Shown: positions 54,809 through 64,000 of the stretch, piece after piece
How the letters are laid out: each line of letters begins with the position of its first letter
How positions within the stretch are numbered: position 1 is the stretch's first letter
Assembly (NCBI RefSeq): GCF_001050115.1
Contig: NZ_CP012024.1
Location: forward strand, 1,158,001 to 1,222,000
Source of the DNA: Bacillus smithii
Lineage (GTDB): Bacteria; Bacillota; Bacilli; Bacillales; DSM-4216
Length of the DNA: 64,000 bases
Direction: 5' to 3'
Position numbers and translations under genes: made by a program
The notes under the pieces: generated by a model
Seen by the model: only the letters and a program-made list of their open reading frames with translations
Database searches by the model: none
Told to the model about the DNA's origin: nothing

Positions 54809-56170
54809 TTATGTTATTGCTGGACTTTTCCATGTCCAGCAAGCCATCTTTTTCAAATTCATTGCAGCAAAAGTTAGCATCGCCTGCATGGACAATTTTT
54901 TTAGACCTCTTAAGGTTGTCCAACGCATACCATGCTTTTCCTTTGCATCAGCAAAAACACGTTCAATGGTTTCTTTCCGTCTTGCATAAATGCTCTTATT
55001 CTCTTGTGTATGCCGAAGATGATCAGCTTCCTCTAAATAAAATTCCCATACATGTCGCTGAATCAGTTTTTTATGCTCCTTACTTTGGGTGCACTTCGAA
55101 AGGAATGGACAATCTTTACACTGGACTGGATCAGAAAAATATTGACGATAGCCTTCCTTCGTCGTAGTTGCATATTTTAACACTTGTCCTTGCGGACAAA
55201 GATAACAATCGTAGTATTCATCGTAAACATACTCATGTTTTTTGAAATAACCATCCTTTGTACGAGGGCGAGTATAAGGTAAAGCAGGGGTCATATCATT
55301 TTCAAATATGTATTGGGCAACGGCGGGAGTTTTATATCCAGCGTCAGCAGCAACTACAACCGGTTTTCCATGTTTTTCTATGACTTTTTCAAGAAGTGGC
55401 TCCAATACGGAACTGTCATGAATATTCCCTGGCGTTACAATAGCCCCCAAAACAAAGCCATTTCGATCCGCAGCAGCATGGAATGAGTAAGCAAACTGTT
55501 TTGTTCGCTCGTCTTTTACGTAGTAACCACTTTCCGGATCAGTGGTACTTTCTTTTATTTCTTTATATTCTTCTTTCCCAAATTTATCTGGAGGAAATGG
55601 CTTTTTTCCATGTGCTTCTCGATCAGCATTTATCTCATCTTGTAGACGTGCTTGATAGGCTTTCGTTTCTTTTCGAACCACTTTCTTCTCAAATTTATGC
55701 TTATTCGCACTCGCTTTGACATGAGTAGAATCAATAAAGACATGCTCACTGCTTATCAGCTTCTTATCTGCAGCTTCTTTCAAAATGCGATAGAATATCT
55801 GTTCAAATAAGTCTGTATCCTTAAAGCGTCGCTCGTAGTTTTTCCCAAACGTTGAAAAGTGAGGTACCTTATCATAAAAACCAAATCCAAGAAACCAACG
55901 GTAAGCCAGATTCGTTTCGATTTCCTCTATAGTTTTTCGCATGGAACGAATACCGAAGGTATATTGGATGAAAGCCATTTTAATCAATACAACTGGATCA
56001 ATACTTGGTCGACCTCTTTCCGATGAATACATGTCTTGAACAAGCGAATAGATAAATGAAAAATCAATAGCAGCGTCGATTTTACGAACCAAATGATCTG
56101 CAGGTACAAGTTGGTCTAAAGCTATCATTTCTATTTGATCACGATTCATCTGTGTATTTTTTGTTAGCAC
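54809..56170 (-). CDS. IS1182-family DDE transposase
   Basis: 453 residues. A GTG start at 56170 (MLTKNTQMNRDQIEM) is preferred over the frame opening at 56179 because AGGTGG lies 5 bases upstream. The protein has the N-terminal DUF772-type domain (ALDQLVPADHLVRKID), the DDE core with VFIDSTHVKASANKH and VVAADAGYKTPAV, and a zinc-like CxxC region (CYLCPQGQ, CKDCPFLSKC). The ARRKETIERVFADAKEKHGMR segment holds the catalytic Glu. No interruption is seen, so it may be active. Confidence 0.92.
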   Translation of the reverse strand: MLTKNTQMNRDQIEMIALDQLVPADHLVRKIDAAIDFSFIYSLVQDMYSSERGRPSIDPVVLIKMAFIQYTFGIRSMRKTIEEIETNLAYRWFLGFGFYDKVPHFSTFGKNYERRFKDTDLFEQIFYRILKEAADKKLISSEHVFIDSTHVKASANKHKFEKKVVRKETKAYQARLQDEINADREAHGKKPFPPDKFGKEEYKEIKESTTDPESGYYVKDERTKQFAYSFHAAADRNGFVLGAIVTPGNIHDSSVLEPLLEKVIEKHGKPVVVAADAGYKTPAVAQYIFENDMTPALPYTRPRTKDGYFKKHEYVYDEYYDCYLCPQGQVLKYATTTKEGYRQYFSDPVQCKDCPFLSKCTQSKEHKKLIQRHVWEFYLEEADHLRHTQENKSIYARRKETIERVFADAKEKHGMRWTTLRGLKKLSMQAMLTFAAMNLKKMACWTWKSPAIT

Positions 56171-56215
56171 TTCATCCACCTCAATTCATTACGGTATCTT
56201 AATTATACAAAAAAA

Positions 56216-56257
56216 GACTGTCGGCAAATCCGATTTTTTCGGATTTGTCGACAGTCT
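56216..56257. repeat. Right subterminal hairpin of the IS1182 element
   Basis: GACTGTCGGCAAATCCGA pairs with TCGGATTTGTCGACAGTC around TTTTTT, with one mismatch. It lies upstream of the transposase promoter region, with the same layout as the left end. Confidence 0.88.
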
Positions 56258-56258
56258 G

Positions 56259-56280
56259 AACCGATCTTACTAGATCGGTT
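56259..56280. repeat. Target-site duplication, right, of the IS1182 element
   Basis: Identical to 54688-54709. Followed by TTTATT, so before insertion the palindrome looked like an intrinsic terminator in the ykuV-cydA space. Confidence 0.9.
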
Positions 56281-56501
56281 TTTATTATGAATTTTGAATG
56301 TATTTTTTGTTTGTTCTCTTTGCCAACAGAAAGGGGAGTTTTTTCTCGTCACAGTATGATTTTATGGTTTGCTTGAGCTTATTTGGGAAAGATATAAAAA
56401 GAAAGCGGATCGTATGGAAAATGAATTTCCAACATGATGAAAATCATAGGATGGCAATCTGGCTGGTAAGGTTGCCATACATGTAGTAGGGAGGGGTCAA
56501 A

Positions 56502-57839
56502 GTGGTATTTGATAACGTCATGTTGAGCCGTCTATTAACTGGAATGACGCTTTCCTTTCATATTGTCTTTGCAACGTTAGGCGTGGGCGTGCCTGTGATG
56601 ATTTCCTTAGCCGAGTTAATCGGAATCAAACGAAAGGATCCTCACTTTTTGCTGCTCGCGCGCCGTTGGGCGAGAGGATTTACGATCTCTGTTGCCGTTG
56701 GCGTTGTGACAGGTACGGCTATAGGCTTGCAATTATCCATGCTATGGCCTTCATTTATGGAAGTCGCCGGCCAGGTGATAGCACTTCCGCTGTTTATGGA
56801 AACGTTCGCTTTCTTTTTTGAAGCGATCTTTCTAGGCATTTATCTTTACACGTGGGATCGCTTTAAAAACCGTATTTATCATTGGCTGCTTTCCATACCA
56901 GTGATGGTGGGATCTTCTTCTTCGGCACTTTTTATCACGACTGTAAATTCATTTATGAATACACCGCAAGGATTTGAATTAAAAAACGGAAAAACGGTGA
57001 ATATTAATCCGATCGAAGCGATGTTTAACCCTGCTACACCTTCCAAAGTACTGCATGTGATATCGTCCGGTTATGTTACATGCGCAGTGATTTTAGCCGC
57101 AATCAGCGCTTTTGCTATTTTGCGAGGAAGAAGGGGGGAATATGAAAAGAAGGCGCTGCGGATGACCATGGTATGCACGCTTGTTTTCTCTATTTTTACG
57201 GCGTTGGCGGGAGATTTATCGGCTAAATTTTTAGCGCACCGGCAGCCTGAAAAATTGGCGGCGGCAGAATGGCATTTTAATACGGAAACAGGTGCCGATT
57301 TAATCATGTTTGGTTCATTGGATCGCCATCATGATGTCCATTATGAAATTCGCATTCCAAAGATGTTAAGTTTTTTTTCCGGAAATTCTGTTGATACGAA
57401 AGTAATTGGGTTGAATGATTTTCCGAAAGATGAAAGACCGCCGCTGATTATTCACTATATGTTTGATTTGATGGTTGCAATTGGTGTTTTTCTTACAGCT
57501 GTTTCTGCTCTATATATTCTCTTATGGGCCTTTAAGAAAAAAGAGTGGAATAAATGGCTGTTGTGGGCGATCGTGGCTTCCGGTCCGTTGGCGGTGCTGG
57601 CCATCGAACTAGGATGGATGTTAGATGAAGTAGGTCGGCAGCCGTGGATTTTAAGAGGGTATATGAAAGTGGCAGATGCGGCCACAAAAGGAAATGGAGT
57701 GGGTCTGGCATTTACATTGTTTGCGATTTTGTATTTCATTTTGACCATTATGTGCTGTTTTGTCCTGAGTAAAATGTTTAAAAATAATCCGGCAGAAGTG
57801 GAATTGGAACGGCGATTCCCTTATGTAGATCCGAAATAG
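56502..57839 (+). CDS. cydA: Cytochrome bd-type oxidase subunit I
   Basis: 445 residues, GTG start behind GGGAGGGG. About nine membrane helices. LTGMTLSFHIVFATLGVGVP carries the heme b595 His near residue 18; KVLHVISSGYV carries a heme b558 His near residue 186; DEVGRQPWILRGYM is the GRQPW quinol-site motif. The Q-loop is short, as in the cyanide-insensitive-like Firmicute group (B. subtilis YthA). It passes electrons from quinol to oxygen without pumping protons. Confidence 0.93.
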   Translation: MVFDNVMLSRLLTGMTLSFHIVFATLGVGVPVMISLAELIGIKRKDPHFLLLARRWARGFTISVAVGVVTGTAIGLQLSMLWPSFMEVAGQVIALPLFMETFAFFFEAIFLGIYLYTWDRFKNRIYHWLLSIPVMVGSSSSALFITTVNSFMNTPQGFELKNGKTVNINPIEAMFNPATPSKVLHVISSGYVTCAVILAAISAFAILRGRRGEYEKKALRMTMVCTLVFSIFTALAGDLSAKFLAHRQPEKLAAAEWHFNTETGADLIMFGSLDRHHDVHYEIRIPKMLSFFSGNSVDTKVIGLNDFPKDERPPLIIHYMFDLMVAIGVFLTAVSALYILLWAFKKKEWNKWLLWAIVASGPLAVLAIELGWMLDEVGRQPWILRGYMKVADAATKGNGVGLAFTLFAILYFILTIMCCFVLSKMFKNNPAEVELERRFPYVDPK

Positions 57840-58035
57840 TTTCAGCGTTGGAGTTTGATTGTTTCCGAAATGGACAGCTGATCGACAAAGTCTATTCTAA
57901 GAGGCAAATATGAAGGGAGAATACAGTGTGTTTACTCCTTTTAAAGGACTATCAGAATGAAAGTGTTACATTCAACATTTCATCATTCAGACTTATGTAT
58001 GCAAGTAGAAGGGAATTTGGAAAGGAGGATGAGCA

Positions 58036-59049
58036 ATGAGCCTAGAAATCGTTGGAATCACTGTTTTATGGACGTTTTTATATGGATATTTAATAGTGGC
58101 TTCCGTTGATTTTGGAGCAGGGTTTTTTGATTTCTATGGAAAAATTACAAAGCAGGAACATGTCATGAATACACTCATTAGCCGTTATTTATCGCCGGTT
58201 TGGGAAGTGACAAACGTTTTCTTTGTATTTTTCTTTGTCGGCTTAGTCGGATTTTTCCCGGCGGCAGCCTATTATTATGGCACCGCTCTGTTGATTCCGG
58301 GTAGCATTGCGATTCTTTTGTTGGCGATTCGAGGTTCTTTTTATGCTTTTGGAAATTATGGATCGCGAAGAAGCCTCGTTTATTCATTTTTATACGGTGC
58401 AACCGGCTTGTTGTCTCCTGCCGCTTTATCGACGACGTTGACTATTTCAGAAGGCGGATTTATAGAGGTGAAGGATCATAAAGTGCATTTTTTGGCCAAT
58501 AAGCTGTTTGCCAGCCCGTATTCATGGAGCGTTGTCTTTTTAGCCATTGTTTCCGTTCTTTTTATCAGTGCTGCATTTTTGACTTACTATGCCGACCGGG
58601 CGAATGACCTTAAGGCAAGAACGTTGTTGAGAAAGTTTGCTCTCTTTTGGAGCCCTCCGACTATTTTAGCAAGCTTACTCGTATTTTGGGGTCTTAAAGT
58701 CCATAATCCTGTTCATTATGACAGAGCTCTTGATTATTGGTGGATGTTTGCCTTATCGTTAATTTGCTTTCTGACAGCTGTTTATTTTATCTACCGTCAA
58801 AAACGATTTGGCACTGCATTTATTTTCGTTATGCTGCAATTTTTCTTTGCCTTTTTTGGATATGGAGTCTCACATTTACCGTATATTTTATATCCTTTTA
58901 TTACCGTGCATGAAAATGTGACCAATCCGGCAATGGGGACCTCATTAGTGGTTGCTTTTATATTCGGGCTTTTGCTTTTAATCCCGTCTTTAGTTTTGCT
59001 TATGAGACTTTTTTTGTTCGATGCGGATTATGTAAGAGGGAAAAAATGA
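58036..59049 (+). CDS. cydB: Cytochrome bd-type oxidase subunit II
   Basis: 337 residues, ATG behind AAAGGAGGATGAGC. Eight to nine membrane helices; begins with LWTFLYGYLIVASVDFGAGFFD, the equivalent of the CydB N-terminal G-DFG pattern. It forms the heterodimer with CydA. The 196-base gap from cydA holds no gene I can see. It resembles YthB of B. subtilis. cydC/cydD assembly genes do not follow. Confidence 0.9.
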   Translation: MSLEIVGITVLWTFLYGYLIVASVDFGAGFFDFYGKITKQEHVMNTLISRYLSPVWEVTNVFFVFFFVGLVGFFPAAAYYYGTALLIPGSIAILLLAIRGSFYAFGNYGSRRSLVYSFLYGATGLLSPAALSTTLTISEGGFIEVKDHKVHFLANKLFASPYSWSVVFLAIVSVLFISAAFLTYYADRANDLKARTLLRKFALFWSPPTILASLLVFWGLKVHNPVHYDRALDYWWMFALSLICFLTAVYFIYRQKRFGTAFIFVMLQFFFAFFGYGVSHLPYILYPFITVHENVTNPAMGTSLVVAFIFGLLLLIPSLVLLMRLFLFDADYVRGKK

Positions 59050-59131
59050 ATGTGATTGAACGTAAGGATGCTATTCATAAGAATCGTTGTACTGGCTTTT
59101 AATGAGACTCAGAACAATGTCCAGAGCCCTT

Positions 59132-59180
59132 TAAAACAAGCAAAAACCTCCTTTTTTCTAAGGAGGTTTTGCTTGTTTTA
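59132..59180. terminator. Bidirectional terminator between cydB and rnjA
   Basis: TAAAACAAGCAAAAACCTCC and GGAGGTTTTGCTTGTTTTA are nearly perfect arms (one extra A) closing on TTTTTTCTA. The rnjA stop codon is inside the right arm. Confidence 0.92.
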
Positions 59181-60845
59181 AACTTCCATAATAATTGGAA
59201 GGATCATTGGGCGCCGTTTCGTTTTTTCATATAAGAACGGTGCCAAGGTGTCGGTAATTTCGTTTTTTATTTCCGACCATTGAGAAGTTTTTCGTTCCAA
59301 CATTTTGTTGATATGCTTCGTGATCATCGCTTGAGCTTCGTTGATAAGATCACCGGATTCTCGCATATAGACGAATCCGCGTGAGATGATATCAGGTCCA
59401 GCAGCGATTTTAAATTCTTTCATATTGATGCTGACAACGACAATGACTAAACCTTCTTCCGATAAAATTCGGCGATCTCTTAATACGATATTTCCGATGT
59501 CTCCGATTCCGCTTCCATCAATATAGATGGAGCCAGAAGGGATTTTTCCTGCGATCGTTGCCGAATTTTTTCCAAGAGCCAATACATCACCGTTGTCCAT
59601 TAGGAAGCAATTTTCTTCCGGAATACCACAATCCATTGCCAGTCTTGCATGCATTTTTTGCATCCGATATTCACCGTGGATCGGCATGAAAAATTTCGGT
59701 TTAATAAGGCGGAGCATTAATTTTTGCTCCTCCTGTCCGCCATGCCCGGACGTGTGAATATTATTTAAGGAACCGTGAATCACATCGGCACCTGCTCGAT
59801 AAAGCAAATTGATGGTGCGGTTAATGCTGATCGTATTACCCGGTATTGGCGAAGAGGAGAATACGACCGTATCTCCTGGCTGAATTTGAATTTGCCGATG
59901 GGTTCCATTGGCGATTCTTGAAAGAGCAGCCATCGGCTCTCCTTGGCTTCCCGTACAAAGTATGGTGACTTTATGGGCAGGCAGGCGATTAAGCGTTTGA
60001 GTGTCAACAAATGTATCTTTCGGACAGCGAATGTAGCCAAGCTCTTGCCCGATTTCAATAGCCGATTCCATGCTTCTTCCAAAAACGGCAATTTTCCTGT
60101 CGTTTTGAACCGCTGCTTCAGTTACCTGTTGGAGACGGTGAATATTTGAAGCGAATGTGGCAAAAATAATCCGGCCTTTTACTTTTCGGAAAATAGCCTC
60201 AATGCTTTCTCCTACCCGCCGTTCCGACATTGTAAATTCAGGTACTTCACTGTTTGTGCTGTCCGATAGCAGGCATAAAACGCCTTCTTTTCCGATTTCC
60301 GCCATTTTGGTTAAGTTGGCAGGTTCACCGACGGGAGTAAAGTCGAATTTGAAATCTCCCGTATGAACGATATTCCCAGGAGGCGTTTTAACAACAATTC
60401 CATATGAATCCGGAATGCTGTGTGTTGTCCGGAAAAAGGTGACAGACGTTTTGCGAAATTTAATCACGTCATCTTCGCGAATTTCGTGCAGTTTCGCTTG
60501 TCTTAATAGACCATGTTCTTCCAGTTTATTTCGAATTAAACCAAGAGCCAATTTTCCTCCGTAAATCGGAACATTGACCTGCCGCAGAAGATAGGGGATG
60601 CCACCGATGTGATCTTCATGGCCGTGGGTAATAAATAAACCTTTAATCTTATCTTCATTTTTGACTAAATAGCTGTAATCCGGAATGACGTAGTCAATTC
60701 CCAGCAGTTCGTCTTCCGGGAATTTGATTCCGGCATCGATAAGGATGATTTCATCTTGAAACTGTACGCCATAAGTGTTTTTTCCGATTTCGCCCAATCC
60801 TCCTAAGGCAAAAACGGCTGCTTGATCATTTTTTACAAATTTCAT
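59178..60845 (-). CDS. rnjA: Ribonuclease J1
   Basis: 555 residues. Metallo-beta-lactamase/beta-CASP RNase: [24 protein letters not shown] at the start, [14 protein letters not shown] (metal ligands) near residue 74, [11 protein letters not shown], and in the beta-CASP part the [11 protein letters not shown] region near residue 365. RNase J1 has 5'-3' exonuclease and endonuclease activity and matures and degrades mRNA and 16S rRNA. It starts 6 bases after the rpoY stop, in the same operon, as in B. subtilis. Confidence 0.98.
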   Translation of the reverse strand: MKFVKNDQAAVFALGGLGEIGKNTYGVQFQDEIILIDAGIKFPEDELLGIDYVIPDYSYLVKNEDKIKGLFITHGHEDHIGGIPYLLRQVNVPIYGGKLALGLIRNKLEEHGLLRQAKLHEIREDDVIKFRKTSVTFFRTTHSIPDSYGIVVKTPPGNIVHTGDFKFDFTPVGEPANLTKMAEIGKEGVLCLLSDSTNSEVPEFTMSERRVGESIEAIFRKVKGRIIFATFASNIHRLQQVTEAAVQNDRKIAVFGRSMESAIEIGQELGYIRCPKDTFVDTQTLNRLPAHKVTILCTGSQGEPMAALSRIANGTHRQIQIQPGDTVVFSSSPIPGNTISINRTINLLYRAGADVIHGSLNNIHTSGHGGQEEQKLMLRLIKPKFFMPIHGEYRMQKMHARLAMDCGIPEENCFLMDNGDVLALGKNSATIAGKIPSGSIYIDGSGIGDIGNIVLRDRRILSEEGLVIVVVSINMKEFKIAAGPDIISRGFVYMRESGDLINEAQAMITKHINKMLERKTSQWSEIKNEITDTLAPFLYEKTKRRPMILPIIMEV

Positions 60846-60851
60846 ATATGT

Positions 60852-61058
60852 CTATTTCTCCACCTTGAAGTCTTCTCTTTGTTTTTCATATTCCAAATAG
60901 GCCCCTTCCAGCGGCTGAATATATTCGATACTGATGGGGCGATCTTTTAATTTTTGGCGTACATCCCTTTCAGAGTCTGCTTCTATAAACAAAGCGACTG
61001 TATTTTCGCGAGTTGGAACCTCCGTGTTTGATTCTTGATAGTAAACTTTGTAAATCAA
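60852..61058 (-). CDS. rpoY: RNA polymerase epsilon subunit
   Basis: 68 residues from TTG 61058 behind AAAGGAG (spacing 8). [18 protein letters not shown], then [20 protein letters not shown] and [16 protein letters not shown] match RpoY (YkzG). The protein sits near the beta' jaw of Firmicute RNA polymerase. The longer frame to 61124 has no ribosome site. Confidence 0.94.
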   Translation of the reverse strand: MIYKVYYQESNTEVPTRENTVALFIEADSERDVRQKLKDRPISIEYIQPLEGAYLEYEKQREDFKVEK

Positions 61059-61185
61059 TGTACTCACTCCTTTGCCGTTTTTAGTAACTTTTTCTATTAT
61101 ATAAAAAGTTATTAACTTTTTCATGCATTTTCATAGCGCTAAATCATTTCCAATAATTTACACAAAAAAACTGTTCATAAAGATA

Positions 61186-61206
61186 GCCCTCCCAAAAGAG
61201 AAGGGC
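61186..61206 (-). terminator. Terminator of the small cationic peptide gene
   Basis: On the minus strand GCCCTT and AGGGC close a stem (GCCCTTCTC...GGGAGGGC) followed by TATCTTTATG, 12 bases beyond the peptide stop codon. Confidence 0.65.
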
Positions 61207-61217
61207 GGTGCCAAAAA

Positions 61218-61289
61218 CTAAGCGATAGACTTTTTGCGTAATAGGTCTTTCCACTGTTTTAGGAGCTTTTTTTTAAGCTTCTTTAACAT
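61218..61289 (-). CDS. 23-residue cationic amphipathic peptide
   Basis: ATG at 61289 with AAGGGAGTG 7 bases upstream; TAG at 61218-61220. Starts MLKKLKKKLLKQWKD and ends in LLRKKSIA. It has nine Lys, one Arg and one Asp (net about +9), with Leu and one Trp spaced every three to four residues, so it should form an amphipathic helix. It has its own terminator. No named family is recognised; possible roles are membrane-active or antimicrobial peptide, toxin, or RNA/protein-binding microprotein. Confidence 0.6.
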   Translation of the reverse strand: MLKKLKKKLLKQWKDLLRKKSIA

Positions 61290-61528
61290 AGTGGATCACT
61301 CCCTTGCCTTTATTGTACTACAAACTTGTCCAAAGGAAAAGCCGCCCTTAAGATGGCCAGCATTGTCATTTACGTCTCTCCCACATTGGTTTATATACTG
61401 TTGATAGTATATGGAATTGACCGAAAAATTTGCATTGCCCGTGTTGGAACATTTAACCTATTTGACAAAATGGTGCTTGTAGTTTACCTTAACCATCAAG
61501 TAATGATTCTATGTGAGGAGTTTGAGTG

Positions 61529-62299
61529 ATGAGTAAAATAGTCTTTTTTGACATAGACGGCACATTGTTGGACCATGAAAAAAAACTACCCGAAAATACG
61601 AAAAAAGCGATTCAGTTGTTAAAGCAAAGCGGGGTGTACACTGCGATAGCAACCGGGCGGGCTCCGTTTATGTTTGCCAATTTAAGGGAAGAATTAGAAA
61701 TCGAATCTTTTGTCAGTTTTAATGGCCAGTATGTTGTGTTTGAAAACGAAGTGATCTATCATCGGCCTTTTTCTGTTGACCAGATGGAACGGTTGGAAAA
61801 AGAGGCAAATGGCAGAAATCATCCGCTCGTATTTATGACTGACAAAACGATGAAGTCGAATATACACCATCATCGCTATATAGAAGAAAGCTTGGGCACA
61901 TTGAAATTTTCACATCCGGAATACAGTCCTCATTATTATCGAAATCATGATATCTACCAGGCGCTATTGTTTTGCGAACCTGGTGAGGAGGCTTATTACG
62001 AAGAACGTTTTCCCGACTTTCGTTTTATCCGCTGGCATGAGTATTCAGTGGATGTACTACCTGCAGGCGGTTCTAAAGCGGAAGGGATTAAAAAGTTGAT
62101 CGCAAAGCTTGGCTTTCGTATTGAAGACGTTTATGCGTTCGGTGATGGATTGAATGATATCGAAATGCTTCAAACAGTAGGCACGGGCGTTGCCATGGGA
62201 AATGCATTGCCTCCTGTAAAAAAACAAGCGGATATCGTCACGAAAGATGTGGCCGAGGATGGAATTTATGAAGGATTAAAAAGGTTGCAGCTTATTTAA
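61529..62299 (+). CDS. ykrA: HAD-superfamily phosphatase YkrA (Cof type)
   Basis: 256 residues from ATG 61529, with GAGGAG 8 bases upstream. HAD motif I IVFFDIDGTLLDHEKK, motif II IATGRAP, motif III with GSKAEGIKKLIAK, motif IV FGDGLNDIEML give subclass IIB. A C2 cap lies in the middle. These enzymes dephosphorylate sugar phosphates or nucleotides; the substrate is unknown. TTGACA...TACCTT with 17 bases between (61459-61487) is a weak candidate promoter. Confidence 0.88.
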   Translation: MSKIVFFDIDGTLLDHEKKLPENTKKAIQLLKQSGVYTAIATGRAPFMFANLREELEIESFVSFNGQYVVFENEVIYHRPFSVDQMERLEKEANGRNHPLVFMTDKTMKSNIHHHRYIEESLGTLKFSHPEYSPHYYRNHDIYQALLFCEPGEEAYYEERFPDFRFIRWHEYSVDVLPAGGSKAEGIKKLIAKLGFRIEDVYAFGDGLNDIEMLQTVGTGVAMGNALPPVKKQADIVTKDVAEDGIYEGLKRLQLI

Positions 62300-62348
62300 A
62301 TCATCTTTCCCAAACGGCGACTGACGTCGACCTCTAAAAAAAGGTTGT

Positions 62349-62404
62349 ACCCTTTCCATTTTGGCTATGGATGAAAAATGATCCGCAGTCTTCATGGAAA
62401 GGGT
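62349..62404. terminator. Hairpin between ykrA and def
   Basis: ACCCTTTCCAT (62349-62359) pairs with ATGGAAAGGGT (62394-62404). It lies between convergent genes and can serve both; T tracts are modest. Confidence 0.65.
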
Positions 62405-62481
62405 TGGCCTTTTGACAATTTGACTGTTTTTCTAAACGGAAATTTCTTTTGATTTGAACAGTAACGATTGATCTTATTTTT

Positions 62482-63036
62482 TCAGCGCGTAATTGCTACT
62501 GCATTGTCAATAGGTGCAAATGGATTTTCTTTATTAATATGATCGTAAAACATGATACCGTTAAGATGATCAATTTCATGCTGAAAAACAATTGCCGGTA
62601 GACCTTTTAACCGTAATTTGATTTCATTTCCTTCCGAGTCATACCCTTTTACAGTCACTCTTGCATATCGAGGTACATAGCCCGGAATCGGTTTATCTAC
62701 TGATAAACAGCCTTCTCCTGAAGCTAAATACGCTCTTTCCACTGAATGGCTTATAATTTTCGGATTAAAAAGCGCATAGCTGTAAAGTTTTTCATTTTCG
62801 TCTTCCACATGGACAGCAATCATTCTTTTGGAAACGTTGATTTGCGGCGCTGCTAGTCCAATGCCTGGCCTTAATCCGTATCGTTCGGCGATTTCCGGAT
62901 CTTGGCTATTTTTTAAATACTCGATTAAACTCTCTAGTATTTTTTTATCTTCATCGGACGGCGGCAGTGAAACTTCCTCAGCGACTTTTCGCAAAGTTGG
63001 GTGTCCATCACGAATGATATCTTTCATGGTTATCAT
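62482..63036 (-). CDS. def: Peptide deformylase
   Basis: 184 residues. The three PDF motifs are present: GIGLAAPQI near residue 59, EGCLSVD near residue 110 (metal Cys) and QHEIDHLNG near residue 154 (HExxH). It removes the formyl group from nascent proteins. ATG at 63036 has AAAGGAGGAATTTTC upstream; MKDIIRDGH could also be the start. The 184-residue length fits the type 2 Gram-positive enzyme. Confidence 0.97.
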   Translation of the reverse strand: MITMKDIIRDGHPTLRKVAEEVSLPPSDEDKKILESLIEYLKNSQDPEIAERYGLRPGIGLAAPQINVSKRMIAVHVEDENEKLYSYALFNPKIISHSVERAYLASGEGCLSVDKPIPGYVPRYARVTVKGYDSEGNEIKLRLKGLPAIVFQHEIDHLNGIMFYDHINKENPFAPIDNAVAITR

Positions 63037-63083
63037 GAAAATTCCTCCTTTCGACAGAAATTTACAACTGCCGTAATTAAGTC

Positions 63084-63107
63084 TAACAAATGATCATTCA
63101 TTTGTTA
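63084..63107. promoter_or_regulatory. Palindromic operator-like site upstream of def
   Basis: TAACAAATGA (63084-63093) and TCATTTGTTA (63098-63107), perfect 10-base arms separated by TCAT, 48 bases before the def start. There is no T run, so an operator is more likely than a terminator. The remaining space to pdhA (63037-63649) holds no other gene that I can see. Confidence 0.5.
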
Positions 63108-63432
63108 ATGGTTTTGTCCCGCGCGAAAAGCGATTTCTATCCATACTTCTAAATTCTCAATGGTCGAATCAACCAATTATAATTTAATAAACGCTCACTG
63201 TCGATAAATGACCTCTAAAACCAGTATACGCTTCTAGTGAAACCAGATTTCTTCCTTGGCTCCATATATGGGCAGAAATGAGGAAGAAGTGTACAACAGC
63301 TGATTTTGAACCGGAAACAACGCCGTATTACTTCTATATAACAGAAAGATTTAAACGAACCGTGTTTATAAAACAGATTATTATATTTGAATAATACAGA
63401 AAGAAATAATGAAAGAAAAACTGCTATTTTGT

Positions 63433-63462
63433 TTGACTTTTTAAAGAAAAAAGGTTTAAACT
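63433..63462 (+). promoter_or_regulatory. Promoter of pdhA
   Basis: TTGACT at 63433-63438 and TAAACT at 63457-63462, spacer 18, leaving a leader of about 180 bases before pdhA. Confidence 0.6.
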
Positions 63463-63556
63463 AGGTTCGTAAAATGAAAATTGTACTAATGAAAATACGG
63501 AAAATGAATGGTACAGTTTGCGGTGCTTTTTCATACTTAGGCAGATTCACTCATAA

Positions 63557-64000
<444 letters not shown>

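Larger units (their letters stand above)
54710..56258. mobile_element. IS1182-family insertion sequence, 1549 bp
   Basis: Terminal repeats CAGAGTGTAGACAAA at the left and CAGACTGTCGACAAA read inward from the right agree at 13 of 15 bases. Just inside each end lies a long perfect or near-perfect hairpin (54719-54760 and 56216-56257). The flanks are a 22-bp palindromic direct repeat, in line with the long, palindromic target duplications known for IS1182. One intact transposase gene reads leftward, followed by its own stem ATAGACCCC/GGGGTCTAT. Confidence 0.92.

Noticed and set aside
61326-61529. 67-codon ORF ending at the ykrA start
   Set aside because: TTG start with no ribosome site; the region is better explained as the ykrA promoter.

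Overview
The window is a stretch of a Bacillaceae (endospore-forming Firmicute) chromosome. The sporulation phosphorelay genes (kinE, kinD, two Spo0E-type phosphatases), an alpha/beta spore protein, CtsR-controlled clpE, GGAGG ribosome sites, sigma-A promoters and gene order all point there. Gene order follows the Bacillus subtilis block from ykrP-kinE-ogt to rnjA-rpoY-ykrA-def-pdhA, with insertions and deletions. GC looks moderate and there is no B. subtilis-like prfC context, so a moderately thermophilic relative such as B. smithii or B. coagulans is plausible; this is inference. No rRNA, tRNA or CRISPR array was seen.

Layout. 0-6 kb: end of an M42 peptidase, YueH, a nucleobase permease, prfC, an unknown membrane protein translated from the end of a 21-codon upstream ORF, and a yybP-ykoY manganese riboswitch controlling the TerC protein YkoY. 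5.6-6.4 kb: an alpha/beta SASP opposite two tiny genes that resemble single gamma-SASP repeats. 6.4-18.4 kb: a B12/radical SAM protein, ykrP, kinE, ogt, spo0E, kinD, mhqR and clpE with three CtsR boxes. 18.4-31 kb: ykvI, a lipoprotein, ykvS, a second spo0E-like gene, ptsHI, an atypical SDR, ykwC, patA, a CorA transporter, cheV and ykyB.

31-42 kb is an accessory block between ykyB and ykuE. It holds an IS4-family element, a bioF-bioH-bioC operon, a full alkanesulfonate operon (ssuE-ssuB-ssuA-ssuC-ssuD) and a YeiH-family membrane protein: an early-biotin (pimeloyl) and organosulfur module. The IS sits between a candidate BirA operator and bioF.

42-64 kb returns to the core order: ykuE, ykuI, ykuJ, cbpB, an MFS exporter, ccpC, dapH-dapL (lysine/diaminopimelate), ykuU and ykuV (thiol redox), cydAB (bd oxidase), rnjA-rpoY, ykrA, def and the start of pdhA. 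Two mobile elements interrupt it. A 640-bp group II intron lacking its reverse transcriptase lies just after the dapL terminator. An IS1182-family element has duplicated a 22-bp palindrome.

Items most worth checking are the 23-residue strongly cationic peptide gene between rpoY and ykrA, the IS insertion in the biotin control region, the ORF-less intron, the hairpin-ended IS1182 element and the gamma-SASP-like pair. No single multi-gene system in the window is clearly new.
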